From assembly GCA_016926805.1 (NCBI GenBank), contig JAFGNV010000008.1, positions 104,131 to 168,130 of the forward strand: a stretch of DNA of 64,000 nucleotides, read 5' to 3'. A program made the translations under genes and the position numbers. The notes beneath the pieces were generated by a model. That model was not told where the DNA came from and searched no databases. It worked only from the letters and a program-made list of their open reading frames with translations. Of the stretch, positions 49,702 through 62,300 are shown one piece after another; the stretch's first letter is position 1; each line of letters starts with the position of its first letter. This DNA is from Anaerolineae bacterium (GTDB taxonomy: Bacteria; Chloroflexota; Anaerolineae; 4572-78; J111).

Positions 49702-52647
49702 CTAGCTCGTGCCGTACCGTTGCGAGCCACGGCGCCTGGCATAAACATACCAGCCCAGCATCCCCCCCGCCAGCGCCAGCAGGAGCCACTCTTCCGGCTC
49801 CGGCACGCCGGTGACAACCACGTCCTCCGGCGCGGTTTCGCCGACGTCCTCGTACTCGCGCAAGAAGCGGTCGTTCTGCTTTTCCAGTTTGTCCAGCAGT
49901 TTTTCCTGGCGTTCGTTGACCAGCACAATCATTGACGAGTAGGGGGTAACGATGCTGTGCTCGATGGCAATCTCGTGGATGTGGTCAAGCACGTTTAAAC
50001 GGTCCAATTCTGTCCGCTGATTCTGCATCGTGGTCAGAATAAGTCGCCGGGCGGCCAAAGCGGCAAACCCGTCATCTGAGGAATGCGTGACCACAGCCGG
50101 GTCAGCTTCAGCCGAAACCTGGGGTGGAAAGGTCAGCCAGGCGTAGCCGTCTATCGCGTCGGACAAGGCGCCTGCCGGAGCATGAGATAGACCGCCCTGG
50201 CGGGCGATGGTCAAGCGAAGCAGGGCCTCGTCAAGACTGGTTGCCACCCCGCCGCCGCTGGCTTGAATGGTTTCCAGGGTAGCGTCATCGTAACCCAACG
50301 GAAAATTGCCGTCCAGGTGAACCATCCACACCGGTGCATCCGGCAGGGGTACGTCCAACTCGCTGTCGTCCAGCTTGTAGCCGGTGCCGTCGGTGAGCAC
50401 AAACACGGCGTCGTAAGCTTGGTTGGTGCGGAGCGAGGCGTATTGCACCAGTAATTCGGCGGCGTTTTGACCGCCGTAGTACATCAACTGATCCGGCTCG
50501 AGTTTGGCCAGGGAAACCCGGGCAGGTTGCTCCCCCCGAAATTCCGAAACGGTCAGGTAGACCTCGATGGCCGCCCCAGCACTGGCAACCTGGCGTAGTT
50601 GGTCCAGGGCGGCGGCAACTTGGTCGGCGTAGGGAGTCATACTGTGCGAGCGGTCCAGCACCACGGCCAGGCGAAGGTTACGGGCCGGTTCCGGCAGGTC
50701 GCTGGCCGTTACCGGCTGCACGATCACGGTCTCGCCGCCGGGGAAATTAACCCGGTGGGCCACCGGCTGAATCACGGCTGTGGCCGACACCGACTCCGGC
50801 AGCCAGTTTGACTCGTCCACCGCCAGCGGTTGACCATTCAGCAGCCGCACCGAACTATCATCCCAATAAACATTGCGCCGGTCGGCCAGTTGGGGCAGGG
50901 GCCAGGCGTTGTTTTTGGCCAGCACGCGCCAGGTGAGCCACATGTGCAGCGGCGGCCCTTCTTCGGCAAACGAACGATCTCGATCCTCGTCCCACCGCAT
51001 CTGTTTTGACTCGATGGGGAAGATGCGCAGCCGGTACTGGCGCGGCCCAATTTGTTCCAGCAGCGCCGGATCCCGGAAGTAGCGCACTTCATTGCGATAA
51101 ATGGCCTGGGCCGCGCCGCGCGGCGATACCCGGTAGGTAAAGCGTTCGGCCCGATCCGGGCTGTTGCCCAACCACACCCCGGTAACTACCGCCGATTCGG
51201 GCAGGCTGAAGTAATAGACCACTTCCTGGCGCTGGCCGGTCTGGTTTTGGTAAACTTCGTATAGTTCAAGATCGGCCCAATCGCCGTGTTCGGTCACGGT
51301 CAACTCCTGGCGAGTCAGCAGCACTTCGCGGTCGTCGACGGCCTGCCAGCCGGTTTCGGCCTGCTCAATAGACCAGGTGGAGCGGACGGCGCGGACCACG
51401 CTTTCTCGTTCTCCATCAATAATAGTCTGGTCAAAGAACGACTCGTACAATTCGGCGGCTTTGCGGGGTTCCCGGTTCAGGGCGCGATTTTCCCACCGTC
51501 GCCGCGCCCAAAGATCGGTTTTCTCGCCGGTTTCAGAGGGATTGACCGGCGCGTAGAGCACGGGCCAGGCCACGGTTTCGTAGGCTCGCTGGATGCGGGC
51601 GGACTGCTGGGGCGGCATGTCAAAGGTACTCTCGTACATGGCGCTCACGTGAAAAACCTCGCCCACGGCGCTGAAGTAACGCAGCGGGGCCAGGTAGGCG
51701 TTGAGCAGCCCGGCGCGGATGGCCTCCTGCTGCTTCAGTAACGCCTGCGCCTCGGCGGGGGTGGCGGGTGGGGTTTCTAGCAAGGCAAAGGCCCGCTGCT
51801 GGGGTTGCCGATTGGCCGGGATGAGCAGGCTCACACAGGCGATAATAACCACCGCTACCAGAATCAGGGCGCGCGGCCAGCTATACCTTGTTCCAAAGGT
51901 TTGAGTTCCCTGCCGCCACGCCCGGAAGTATAGGATCGGCACAGCCAAGGGCATGGCGATGAAAAGGGTGGCCGTGTAAACCAACAGAATGAACCCAAGC
52001 ACCCAGAACGGAATCCACAGCCAGGGAAACGTGGCCGGGTCCTTAATTGCTTCCTTCAAATTATCCCAAATTTCGGGGATGCTTCGCCACATCTCGCCCA
52101 GGCCATCCCAGGCAAAGACGGTAAAGGGCAAAACATAAAAAGCGAGCCAGATGCCGACGTACAGGCCGGTGAGCAGCAAGAGCGTCAGCCCGGCCAGGCG
52201 CAGGTGGGTCAGCCCTTGGCCCCGGCTGTTGATTCCGCGATCGAGAATTTGCCACAGCAGGGTGGCCATACCCAAACCGGCAATGACAAGCAGCAGAGTC
52301 ACGGCGGGTGTCAGTTCCCGTACCACAAAAAAGCGCAGGGCCACCAGCAGCATCACCGGCCCTTCGACGCCATAGCCCAATTGCAATAACCTGCCGGGAG
52401 ATCGCCGTAAAACGGTGGCGCCCAGAATCACGGCCACAAGCGGAATCAGGGTCAGAATGACGGCGTACACCAGGTAGGCCGCCGGAACAGTGCCAGTGCG
52501 GACGGCGGTGATCATTTCGGGCAAAACCTGTGGGGCAAATCCCAAAGCCATAAAGGCCAGGAAAATAAGATTCCACGACCAGAACAGGCCGTAGCCCCAG
52601 CCTTTCGCATTAACCAGTTTGCGGCCAAAGATTAAAAGTTTCCTCAT
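49702..52647 (-). CDS. PEP-CTERM-tagged integral membrane protein with VIT-like and vWA domains
   Basis: The protein has 981 aa. Residues 20-280 contain about six membrane segments. Residues about 430-550 resemble a VIT domain (VVYYFSLPESAVVTGVWLG). Residues 658-815 are a von Willebrand A domain with an intact MIDAS start D665-x-S667-x-S669 (VVLDRSHSM). The C-terminus is a classical sorting signal: V948-P-E-P951, a hydrophobic segment 954-969, then RRR. This fits the family described as PEP-CTERM integral membrane proteins (TIGR02921). It overlaps the exosortase gene by 4 bp and is very likely its dedicated substrate. No other PEP-CTERM protein is seen in the window. Confidence 0.9.
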   Translation of the reverse strand: MRKLLIFGRKLVNAKGWGYGLFWSWNLIFLAFMALGFAPQVLPEMITAVRTGTVPAAYLVYAVILTLIPLVAVILGATVLRRSPGRLLQLGYGVEGPVMLLVALRFFVVRELTPAVTLLLVIAGLGMATLLWQILDRGINSRGQGLTHLRLAGLTLLLLTGLYVGIWLAFYVLPFTVFAWDGLGEMWRSIPEIWDNLKEAIKDPATFPWLWIPFWVLGFILLVYTATLFIAMPLAVPILYFRAWRQGTQTFGTRYSWPRALILVAVVIIACVSLLIPANRQPQQRAFALLETPPATPAEAQALLKQQEAIRAGLLNAYLAPLRYFSAVGEVFHVSAMYESTFDMPPQQSARIQRAYETVAWPVLYAPVNPSETGEKTDLWARRRWENRALNREPRKAAELYESFFDQTIIDGERESVVRAVRSTWSIEQAETGWQAVDDREVLLTRQELTVTEHGDWADLELYEVYQNQTGQRQEVVYYFSLPESAVVTGVWLGNSPDRAERFTYRVSPRGAAQAIYRNEVRYFRDPALLEQIGPRQYRLRIFPIESKQMRWDEDRDRSFAEEGPPLHMWLTWRVLAKNNAWPLPQLADRRNVYWDDSSVRLLNGQPLAVDESNWLPESVSATAVIQPVAHRVNFPGGETVIVQPVTASDLPEPARNLRLAVVLDRSHSMTPYADQVAAALDQLRQVASAGAAIEVYLTVSEFRGEQPARVSLAKLEPDQLMYYGGQNAAELLVQYASLRTNQAYDAVFVLTDGTGYKLDDSELDVPLPDAPVWMVHLDGNFPLGYDDATLETIQASGGGVATSLDEALLRLTIARQGGLSHAPAGALSDAIDGYAWLTFPPQVSAEADPAVVTHSSDDGFAALAARRLILTTMQNQRTELDRLNVLDHIHEIAIEHSIVTPYSSMIVLVNERQEKLLDKLEKQNDRFLREYEDVGETAPEDVVVTGVPEPEEWLLLALAGGMLGWYVYARRRGSQRYGTS

Positions 52648-54194
52648 GGTGAATCTCCTTTCAAGTTGGCCCGCACGCTCCGGTGCAACGCCGTGAAAAA
52701 TGCCTGCATGTCTGTCGCGTGTGGGTCGTATGCTTCATCAAACACAATTGAAACCAATATCCAACGGTCGCGCCTGGGCGCCAGGTCGGCCCAAACGCGG
52801 GCGCCGTAGTCGTCGGTGGTAAGGCCGGCGGATTGGAACCAGTAGGCGGCGGAGGTAACAGGGTAGCCCCGGCCATTGCCCAACAAAACGAGTCGCAGGG
52901 GAAAATTGGGATTGACCAGGTGGGTGCGCGAGTCGTCAATAGACAGGCCATAAACTTCCAGGCAACGCTCCGGGCGATGGTGGGCGCGCCAGATATGACT
53001 GGTGATAAACATCATCGAACCGCTAAGGTTGCCCCAGGTAAAGCGCCACCGCTCCGCCGATTCGGCTCCTTCGCGGGTGAACCACGCTAGCTCATCGGCT
53101 TTGAGCGGCATGGATTCGGTGACGAGACCGGCGGGAAAGTTCCAGGTGGGCGGGGATTGGGTCAGCCCGGTGTGAGGCCGGGGGACGTAGAGCAGGGCCA
53201 TTATCAAAATGACAGCGGCCAATCCGGGGGCCAGCCAGCGAGGGCGGTCGAGGCTGCGATTTGGCGCAACGGTGTTGGCAGACTCGTTTTTCTCAAGGCC
53301 CGCTCCGTTGCTTGGCACCACCAGTCGTAGCAGGGACAGGGCGGCGGCGCAAGCGGCGATAAAACCCAGCACGCCCAAAGGCACGTGCAGCATCTCGGCG
53401 GCTAGCCGCCAACCCGCCACCTGGCCTACCAACACCAGAATACCCACGCGGGCCAGGTTAGCCGCCAACAACAGCCCGGCCAGAACAAAAGCTATTGCCA
53501 ACCATCGCCAATTGAGTCGGCGGCGTTCGAGCCAGGTGGCGGCAATGAGGAACAGCAGTCCGGTCCACAGGCTTTTGACGCCGCTGCATGGCAGATCAAC
53601 CTGAGAGACGCCATTTTCCAGGATGAGGATGGTGTCAACGCCGATGGAGGTTGTGCCTACTGCGGCCAGCCCGTCGCGCACAATGGTGGCGGTAAGGATG
53701 CGCATAGGGTAGCCGATGAAGGTTTGCATGTGCTCGCCAAAGGGCAGCGCCCCGATGAGGAGCAAAACCGCGGGTAAGCCCTGCCGCCAGCGTTGCGGCG
53801 TCAGCCACAAGCCGAGCAAGCCGTAGCTGGCCAATCCAAACAAACTGGCCGAAAGGGTGTTGATGTCCAGAAACCGCTCCACCAGCAGGTAGAGTACCGA
53901 GCCGCCGAGCGCCAGAACCAGACCGGGCCGGAACAGGTGCGGGGCAGCATCAAAACGGGGACGAAGGCCGCCCTTGTGTATCTGGACGGCAATCAAGCCG
54001 ATGACGCCCAGCAGCACCAGTTGGTTGGTGCGGAAATCTTCGCGGGAGAAGATAATAGCCAGGTAGTCAAACACGGGGCGGTAGAGCCATAGCCACAAAC
54101 CGATAAGGGCCAGGTTGGTAGCCAGGCCCGTTGAGCGCGGCAACCGCTTGAGTAGAGCAGTTTTTGATTGGGCTGGCGGGTTAATGGCCGACAT
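52644..54194 (-). CDS. Exosortase fused to an EpsI-like domain (exosortase O-like)
   Basis: The protein has 516 aa. Residues about 25-290 form a multi-pass membrane domain with the exosortase catalytic residues: C203 (VDLPCSGVKSLW), R249 (AANLARVGI) and H270 (AEMLHVPLGVL). Residues about 320-510 form an EpsI-like (DUF3485) domain with RAHHRPERCLEVYG. It should cleave after the PEP motif of its target and move the product to an extracellular acceptor. The stop overlaps the start of the PEP-CTERM gene, which implies co-production of enzyme and a single target. A GAGGGGTGAGGG box precedes the ATG, and a palindrome lies 29 bp upstream. The XrtO subtype is inferred from the partner. Confidence 0.92.
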   Translation of the reverse strand: MSAINPPAQSKTALLKRLPRSTGLATNLALIGLWLWLYRPVFDYLAIIFSREDFRTNQLVLLGVIGLIAVQIHKGGLRPRFDAAPHLFRPGLVLALGGSVLYLLVERFLDINTLSASLFGLASYGLLGLWLTPQRWRQGLPAVLLLIGALPFGEHMQTFIGYPMRILTATIVRDGLAAVGTTSIGVDTILILENGVSQVDLPCSGVKSLWTGLLFLIAATWLERRRLNWRWLAIAFVLAGLLLAANLARVGILVLVGQVAGWRLAAEMLHVPLGVLGFIAACAAALSLLRLVVPSNGAGLEKNESANTVAPNRSLDRPRWLAPGLAAVILIMALLYVPRPHTGLTQSPPTWNFPAGLVTESMPLKADELAWFTREGAESAERWRFTWGNLSGSMMFITSHIWRAHHRPERCLEVYGLSIDDSRTHLVNPNFPLRLVLLGNGRGYPVTSAAYWFQSAGLTTDDYGARVWADLAPRRDRWILVSIVFDEAYDPHATDMQAFFTALHRSVRANLKGDSP

Positions 54195-54222
54195 CCCTCA
54201 CCCCTCAAAGACTTTTACCTTC

Positions 54223-54235
54223 ATTGTATTACAAT
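54223..54235. promoter_or_regulatory. 13-bp palindrome upstream of the exosortase operon
   Basis: ATTGTA, a central T, TACAAT: perfect dyad symmetry 29 bp before the start codon, a position suited to an operator or an overlapping -10 region. Confidence 0.4.
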
Positions 54236-54286
54236 TCGACTCCGAAATGTTGAAGTGGTGTTTGGGAGTTGACTCCGAATTCATTA

Positions 54287-54298
<12 letters not shown>
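54232..54298. repeat. Inverted and direct repeats between adh and exosortase genes
   Basis: CAATTCGACT (54232-54241) and AGTCGAATTG (54289-54298) are exact reverse complements. GACTCCGAA occurs twice between them in direct orientation. The right arm includes the last codons and stop of the alcohol dehydrogenase gene. Confidence 0.6.
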
Positions 54299-55330
<1,032 letters not shown>

Positions 55331-55360
55331 TTGTTTTCCTCGTTATTGGCCGGTGGTTGA

Positions 55361-56281
55361 TTAGAAACGATCCATCACGCTTGCCAGATATTCATCATTA
55401 CGCTGGCACATCAGTTTTTTATTGAGATGCCGCATGCCAAAGTGAAGCCAGGGCGGGTAAACTTCCGGCGGCCCGGGTAGTAATTCAATCATGCCCATTA
55501 AATCCCAATAAGGATGATGGGTAAAGGACGGCCCGGCCAGGGAGTGATAGGCGTTGAGAAAACGGTCTGCGGCTGCCACGCCATGCAATTGGATGAGATT
55601 CAACCGGCACCAGGTCACGTCAAAGCTGCCGACGCCGCGACAGGCGTTAGGCCAATCGATAATGCCACTCACCTGGTTGTTTTGCCACAACACATTGACC
55701 GGGTGATAATCGCGGTGGATGAAACATTCCGGCGTGGCCGGACGCGGCCCCTGCACAATTTCAATAGCTCTGGCCCACAGGTCAGGCACACTGGACCAGG
55801 TGGGCGGTTCGAGTTGGGCCAGGTCATTGTAAGGCTGGTACTGCCACGGAAATGTCCCCACCTCAAGCGAATGGATGGGCAGGATAGCTTCGGCCAGTTG
55901 GTGCAGCCAGCCATCCAGATCGCCTGGTTTTAGTTCGACTCGCCCGGCCAGTTCGGTCATCACAATGGTGGGCACGCCGCAATGTTCCCCGGTTTCGTCA
56001 ACGGCGACCAGTTCCGGCGTGGGCACGTCGGCCTGACAGACTTTCTGGAGGCTGGCGGCTTCGTGGCGAGCCAGATCGGGTTCTTCGGCCAGCCACTCCC
56101 GATTATTGAATTGGCGCAGCACCAATTTAAGACTGCGCCCGTTATCTTCCAGCTCAATCCGGTGCAACACCGACGAGGTTGCCCCGGTCAGAAGCTCGAC
56201 AGATTTTATCCTGACGCCCGGTTTCACTGTTTCGGCCACCCACTGGAGCGCTCGCCGAGAGGGATGTCTGTTTTCGGCCAC
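55361..56281 (-). CDS. Aminoglycoside-phosphotransferase-like kinase
   Basis: The 306-aa protein has the APH-fold catalytic loop HRDYHPVNVLW and the metal-binding GIIDWPNA. Such kinases phosphorylate small molecules, and most are not resistance enzymes. The GTG start at 56281 has AAAGAGAT upstream. It lies 38 bp after the alpha-2-macroglobulin gene and 30 bp before the dehydrogenase gene. Confidence 0.88.
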   Translation of the reverse strand: MAENRHPSRRALQWVAETVKPGVRIKSVELLTGATSSVLHRIELEDNGRSLKLVLRQFNNREWLAEEPDLARHEAASLQKVCQADVPTPELVAVDETGEHCGVPTIVMTELAGRVELKPGDLDGWLHQLAEAILPIHSLEVGTFPWQYQPYNDLAQLEPPTWSSVPDLWARAIEIVQGPRPATPECFIHRDYHPVNVLWQNNQVSGIIDWPNACRGVGSFDVTWCRLNLIQLHGVAAADRFLNAYHSLAGPSFTHHPYWDLMGMIELLPGPPEVYPPWLHFGMRHLNKKLMCQRNDEYLASVMDRF

Positions 56282-56319
56282 TATCTCTTTCTTTTTCTCC
56301 TGCGTGTTATCTACAGTAG

Positions 56320-59300
56320 TTACCGGCCAATGCTCAACAATCTGCCGTCGCTCCGGCCAAAGACCTCGGGGAAATAGAACTCCGTGGCCAGGGTGGGGAT
56401 AACGTGATAGTCGCCCGGCAGGGTGGCCCGCATGGTGTAGCTGTATTCATAGGTGCCTTTGGGTAGATAATCGGCAAAGAGCACCACTTTCTCGTCGCGC
56501 AATTCGCTGCGGGAATACCAGTGCCACCACCACCAGTAAGGCGATTCCTGCCGGGTGAGAGTGGGACCCATGGCCAGCAAGCTGGTGGTAGCCAGCCCCG
56601 TGTCGATGGCCTCGGCTCCGGCGGGCAGCGGATCTTCAACCACCACATAGTACAAATCGTTGGGCGCGATGATGGTCAGATCGACCCGGATGACATCGCC
56701 CAGTTTGGCCTCGCGGGCGTCGTTGCAGACCACGCTCTTATCCTCGGTCTGCTGTTCCAGGCACGAGGCCAACGTGTAGCGGCGGCTAACAATAATGCCC
56801 CGGTCGGCGGGTTCGATCTCTTCCACCGGCAGGTATACTTTGAGGTGCGCGCTGTAGTAGAGCCGGCCGTTACCGTCTGTGCGGGCAATGGTGAGCAAAT
56901 TGCCGGTATCGGCCAGCAGGTCGGCCACGGCCACGTGTAGTTTGACGCTCTCCTGCACATTCTCTTTGGTGGCCGCACCGCTGGCCAATTCTGTATCGTT
57001 CAGCAACGCGGTATACTCATAATCGGCTTCCAATTCGCCGGTGGCCAGCATCCAATCGGTCAGGCCAATCAGCGCCCAGGCTGTTTCCTGAGTAGTTTCC
57101 CAGATGCCATCTTTGCGAGCGACCATCAGCCAACGCACCACGTTGGGATTGAGCGCGTTGTCTGGATCAAGCCTGGCCAGCGCATCCAGAATGATAGCCG
57201 TGGAACGGGTATCGGTGTTCATGGCCCACCAATCGTAGTGAGATTCTTCCCAATGAGCGCCAGTGGCGCTGAGAATGGCGGCGTTGTTGAGGTCCGACAG
57301 CAGGGTGTCGATGTTGTCGGCGTAGGTTTGAGCATTGGTCAGGTTCAGGGCCAGGGCCAGGTAAGCCCGGCCATAGTGCGATAGCTTTTCGCGGGCCTCA
57401 AACAGGTCTTCCAGAGAGTCGCGGGGCGCCCGCCCGCCTTCGGCCAGGGCGTAAAGCACCCAGGCGTGCCGGTTGGCGTCGAAGGTGGTGTTGAGCTGGC
57501 GGGTAGATTGTAGATGGTTCAGCAGGAAGTTCTGGCCGTTAGCCAGGGCCGTGGCTGACACGTCAATCCCGGCCTGGTCGGCTTTGGTCAGGGCAAAGAC
57601 CACGTACGAGGTAACATGCACGTTGCTCTCACCGCTGGCCCACCAACCCCAGCCGCCATCCGGCTTTTGCTGAACATACAACTTGTTCAGTCCTTGCTCA
57701 ATTAAGCCGGGCAGCCGTTCCTCCAGTTCCTTGTTCTCGATGCCCAGCGATTGCAGGGCGTTCCAGGTGAGCACGTTGGGCAGGAACCGGCTGACGGTTT
57801 GTTCGGTGCACTCATACGGGTAGTGTTCCAGATAAGTCAGCCCGTCGCGCATTCCGGCGGCCAGGCTGGGATCGAGTTGTACGCTCAACTCGCCGCGTCT
57901 TTCGTCGTAATTGGGTGGCAGAGCCACCACCTCGGTGCGGCTGCTGCCGTCTACCAGTTGACCTGCTGTGCCAACAATATCCGGCGCGGTGTAGCGCAGC
58001 ACCAACAGCGAACCGTCCGGCCCGGTGGTCAGGCGCGGTTTGGCCGCGTCGCTGTATTGGCCATTGGCACTGACGGCGGCAAAGATCAATTCGGCGGCGG
58101 GTACGTCGGTTACGGTCACGTCCCAGGCCACTTTGGTTTCGCCGTGGGCGGGGATATTGACCGTTTGCACGGCGGCGGTTTGGGCATCGATGACAACTCC
58201 CTTGGCGGAAAGGGTGACTTCAACCTCCAGGTCATCGGCGGTGTAGTTGCTGATGTTGGCGGCCAGTTGCGCTTGGTCGTCGACCACAAAGAAGCGCGGC
58301 GCTACCGGGCGAATTAGCAGCGGTTTAGTCGACAGCAGTTCAACCGTTTCCTCTCCAACCAAGGTCTCGTTGGTGAGGCCTACCCCCCGCATGACCCAGG
58401 TGGTCAGGTTATCCGGCAGCGCAACAGCAACCTCGGCCCGCCCGCGCTCATTGGTGACAACCAGCGGATTCCAGAAGGCGGTGTCGCTGAATTCTTCTCG
58501 GATTTCTATGCCCGGGGGCAGGGCGGCGGGTTGGGCGCCGACGGCCTCATCGGCGGCCATCCATTCGCCTTTGGCCATTTCCAGGGTCGGGGCAGGGGCC
58601 GCCGCCGGAGCTTCGGCCACAACCAGTTCTCTTTCCTCCACCACGTCGCCTCTATCCCCGGCGGATTGGGCCGTCGCAAATTCATCCAATTCCATTTCCA
58701 GATCTTCGGCCAGTTCCAGAAGATAACGATTGACCGATACGGCCAGACCGCTGGCGGTGTTGATGCCCAATCCCCGGCGACCGTAAAAAGCTTCTACAAT
58801 TTCATCCGGCTGGCGAGGTTGCAGGCTGAGCACGGCTTTGTCGACCAGATCCAGGGAGAATTCGGCGACGACCGGCTGGCCGTTCACATCGGTGACTTCC
58901 AGATTGTAAGTCACCTTCTCGCCGGGTTGGGCCTGTTCAACGCTCGGGGTCAGGGTGATAGAGAACTGCTGCGCCGAGGAGGTTACGTCAATTGGCAGGA
59001 TACCCACTTTGTAGCTGGCCAGCCGGGGCGCGTCCCCATTTTGGGGGCCTTCGCGTCCCTGCACCAGCACCGCCGAAACATAGATGTTGGGCGCGTAATC
59101 CGGGGTGATAGGCAGCCGGTACACCTGGCTGTTGCTGGTCATCCTGATCCGCTGGTGCTGGATGATGCGGCCCCGCTCGATGGTCACCAGGGCTTCGTGC
59201 TCGCCCATAAACGGGGAGGGAATGAGGATTTCGGCGGTTTCGCCGGGGGCGTATTCGGTTTTGTCGCTGATGAGGGTGAGACGGTCGTGGTTCTCGCGCC

Positions 59301-62300
59301 GCCAGGAGACGTCATCCTTGCCCGCCACCCAGATGAAGATTGAGGAGCGAATCTTGGCGCGGGGCAGGCCGCCAACTTCGTCCTGCTTGTTTTCCGGCGC
59401 TTCCGGCTCAACCAGGGTGTCGGCATCCTGGGCAATCACCTGGTAAGAACCCCCTATGGGCGGCGTGAAACGGGCCACGGCCTCGCCCCGGTCGTCGGTA
59501 GTAACGGTGAATCGTTCTATCAGTTCTTTTTTGGTTTCGTAGCTCCAGTAGCCGCCGCCGGTTTCATATTCGTTAAAGGTATTAACCCATTGATAGCGGA
59601 TAATTTGTACGTCAATGCTTTTGTTGGCCACCCGTTCCGCCGCCCAATCCGCCGCGACCAGGTCGACGGCGGTTTCTTTTCCGGCGTCGGCCACATATTC
59701 CTGCGGGCTGAGGCCAAGGTAGTATTCCCCTTTGTGGGCGACGAGACTGCTGCGCCCGGAGATGGCTTGATTATCCGGCCCGGTGGCCGTGGCCTCGATG
59801 ATGAGGCGATAGCTGCCGGTGTCCAATAGCCGGTCAATTTCCTCACCATTGAAGGCAACGATGAGTTGGCCGCTAACGTCGGTGGTGCCGCTGCCGCTGA
59901 GCAGGCTCGTTGGGACCGGCGGTTGATACCACCACCAGCAGTCAAAACAGGTGTAAGGATCGTCGGAGTCGGTAAAGTGATAGCTACCCAGTTGGGGTGG
60001 GGCAAATTGGTAGGTTTCCGCCAGCAGATTCCAGGTAACGTTGGCGCCGGCCAGCGGCCCGCCGAAGAAATAGTTCACATTAATGGTGGCGGTAAAACCG
60101 TCGCTGCGCAAGATTTCGGCGACGCTCGGTTCAACGGTTACTTCAAACTCGGGGGCGCGGTAGGCCGCCACCTGGAAGTAGTGTTCAAAGTACTGGTTGT
60201 TAAAATCAATAGCAATAATGTAATTACCCAACGACGCGCCCTCGGCCAGCTCGAGTTGACCGTTGAAGGTGGCGGAGGGGCTGAGATCAACCGTTTCGTC
60301 CAGCAAAATTTCATAGGCGGCGTCGCGCACGGTCAGGTGCACGCGGCCCAGGTCGGGCAGGCGGTAGTCCACATCATCTTCGGCGCGGACAATGCCTTTA
60401 AAGTACACGGTTTGGCCGGGTCGGTAAATGGGCCGGTCGGTGTACATGTGCACATTGTATTCCGGCAGTTGGTACATCAAGTCCAGGCCAAACTCGTAGG
60501 GGCTGATGCCTCGCGCCCAGTTTTCGGAAACGGCGCTAAATTGCTGCTGGTTGCCGTTGGCTAGGGCCACGGCCAAAATGTTGTTGCGGTAGGGCAGTTT
60601 GCCCAAATCCAGCCGGGCGACCCCGTCGGCGTCGGTGGTGGCGCTCCCCAGGGTCTGGGCATCGTCGTTATAAAAATCAATTTTTAACCCGGCAACCGGT
60701 TGTCCACTGGCTAAATTGGTGGCCCAAACCAGGGCATCACGCTGACCGGCTTTGAGGGTCAGGTTGACCTCGCTGACCACCAGTAGATGTCGGCGGTTGT
60801 AGTAATAGCCCTCTTCTCGAATGTCGGGCGAGTCGGTATCCAGAAAGTACAGGCCGGGAGCCAGTGTGCCGCCACCTTTCACCAGATCGATCACGTGGAA
60901 GCCAACTTCATTGGAGGGGGCTTCAAGCCGTTCCTCCCATTCGCGGATAAGATCGTCTGGCTGAGGCTGGTAGTCGCTCCACTCCCAGATCGGGCGAACA
61001 ATGGCGCGCGGGTCGAGCTGGTAGAGGCGCAGGTTGAGCTGGTTGATGTTGACCGAACTGACAATCAGTTTGACCGGTAAGTCGGCGTCGTAGGTGCCCA
61101 CCAAATCGGGGACGCGTAATTCGTAGTTTGGCTCCAGGGGAGCCGTGCGGAAACGGACGGTCAGGTTATCCCGGGTTCGGTTGCCGTAGGGGTCTTCGAT
61201 GCCAGGGGTGATACGCACTTCGTAATCGGTGGAAGGTTTGGCGTCAAAATCAAAGCCAAAGCTGTTGTCCCGTGGTGAGTAGTAGGTATAAACCCGGGTG
61301 GGAGTAATAGGCAGAGGTGGGGTCATCGAGACATGTTCCATGACCGTGGCTGGATTGATGGGCGTGTTGAAATAGATGGTGAAATCGGTGCGTGGCCACA
61401 CGTCTCTGGTCCGATTTTCAGGCTCGGTGCGGATGATTTTGGGCAGAGGCACGGTGGTGAACCGGAAGCGGTAGGGTTCGGCCATGCCCTTGCCTCCGGC
61501 GGGAGAGGTGATGCCAGTGCCCAACTTGACCTCGTAGGTGGTGTCGAATTCCAGGCGGTCGGTAGGCGTGAAGGTCAGGTTGCTATCCTGGATGAGGAAT
61601 TTACCGGACATGCCACGGCCAAACAGGCCGGTAGGATAGAGCTCAAAGTTGGCTTCGGCGGAGGCCGGGTCAACCGGCTGGCTGAAGGTGACCTGGAGAG
61701 CGGTTTCGATGGGAACCAGAGTTTGGCCGTCGTTGGGCCTGGTGAAAACGACTTCCGGCGGCTGGGTAGTAAAATTCCACACAAAATCGGCGGGCAGGAT
61801 GGTTTTTCCGGCGACATCCGTCAGCCCGGCTTTGACCCGTGCTTTGAAGGCCACGCCACCGGGCAGGTTGTCGTCGGGAACAAAGGTGTAGATCGACGTG
61901 TTCAGCCATTCCCCCTGGCCAGCAAGGACCGGTTCAAATTCCAGGGGTTGGGGGAAATCTTTCGATTCTTCCAAAGAGGTCAACGGCACAACCGGACGGT
62001 TGAACATGACGGTGATGGTGGGTTTGGTTTCAACGTCGGTGGTGCCGTCGGCTGGCACAACCTGGGTCACTTCCAGATAACCGGGCGTGCTGAAGCGGAA
62101 GGTGAAGGGTTCGGCCAGGGGCACGCCATCTTCGGCTGTGGCAACCTGGGTTAAAATGACATCGTAGACGGTGGCGTAATTCAAAGGTTGGGCCGGGGTG
62201 AAACGCATGGTGCGCTCGTCGGGCCAGGTGATTTGGCCCTGAATTTTACGGGGCTGTTCGGCGGCCAGTTGCAGGGTAAAGGCGTCGGCAATGGCCGCTT

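Noticed and set aside
55361..56281. Aminoglycoside resistance gene
   Set aside because: Only the APH fold is evident. Its operon with alpha-2-macroglobulin and dehydrogenase genes gives no hint of resistance, and most proteins of this fold act on other molecules.
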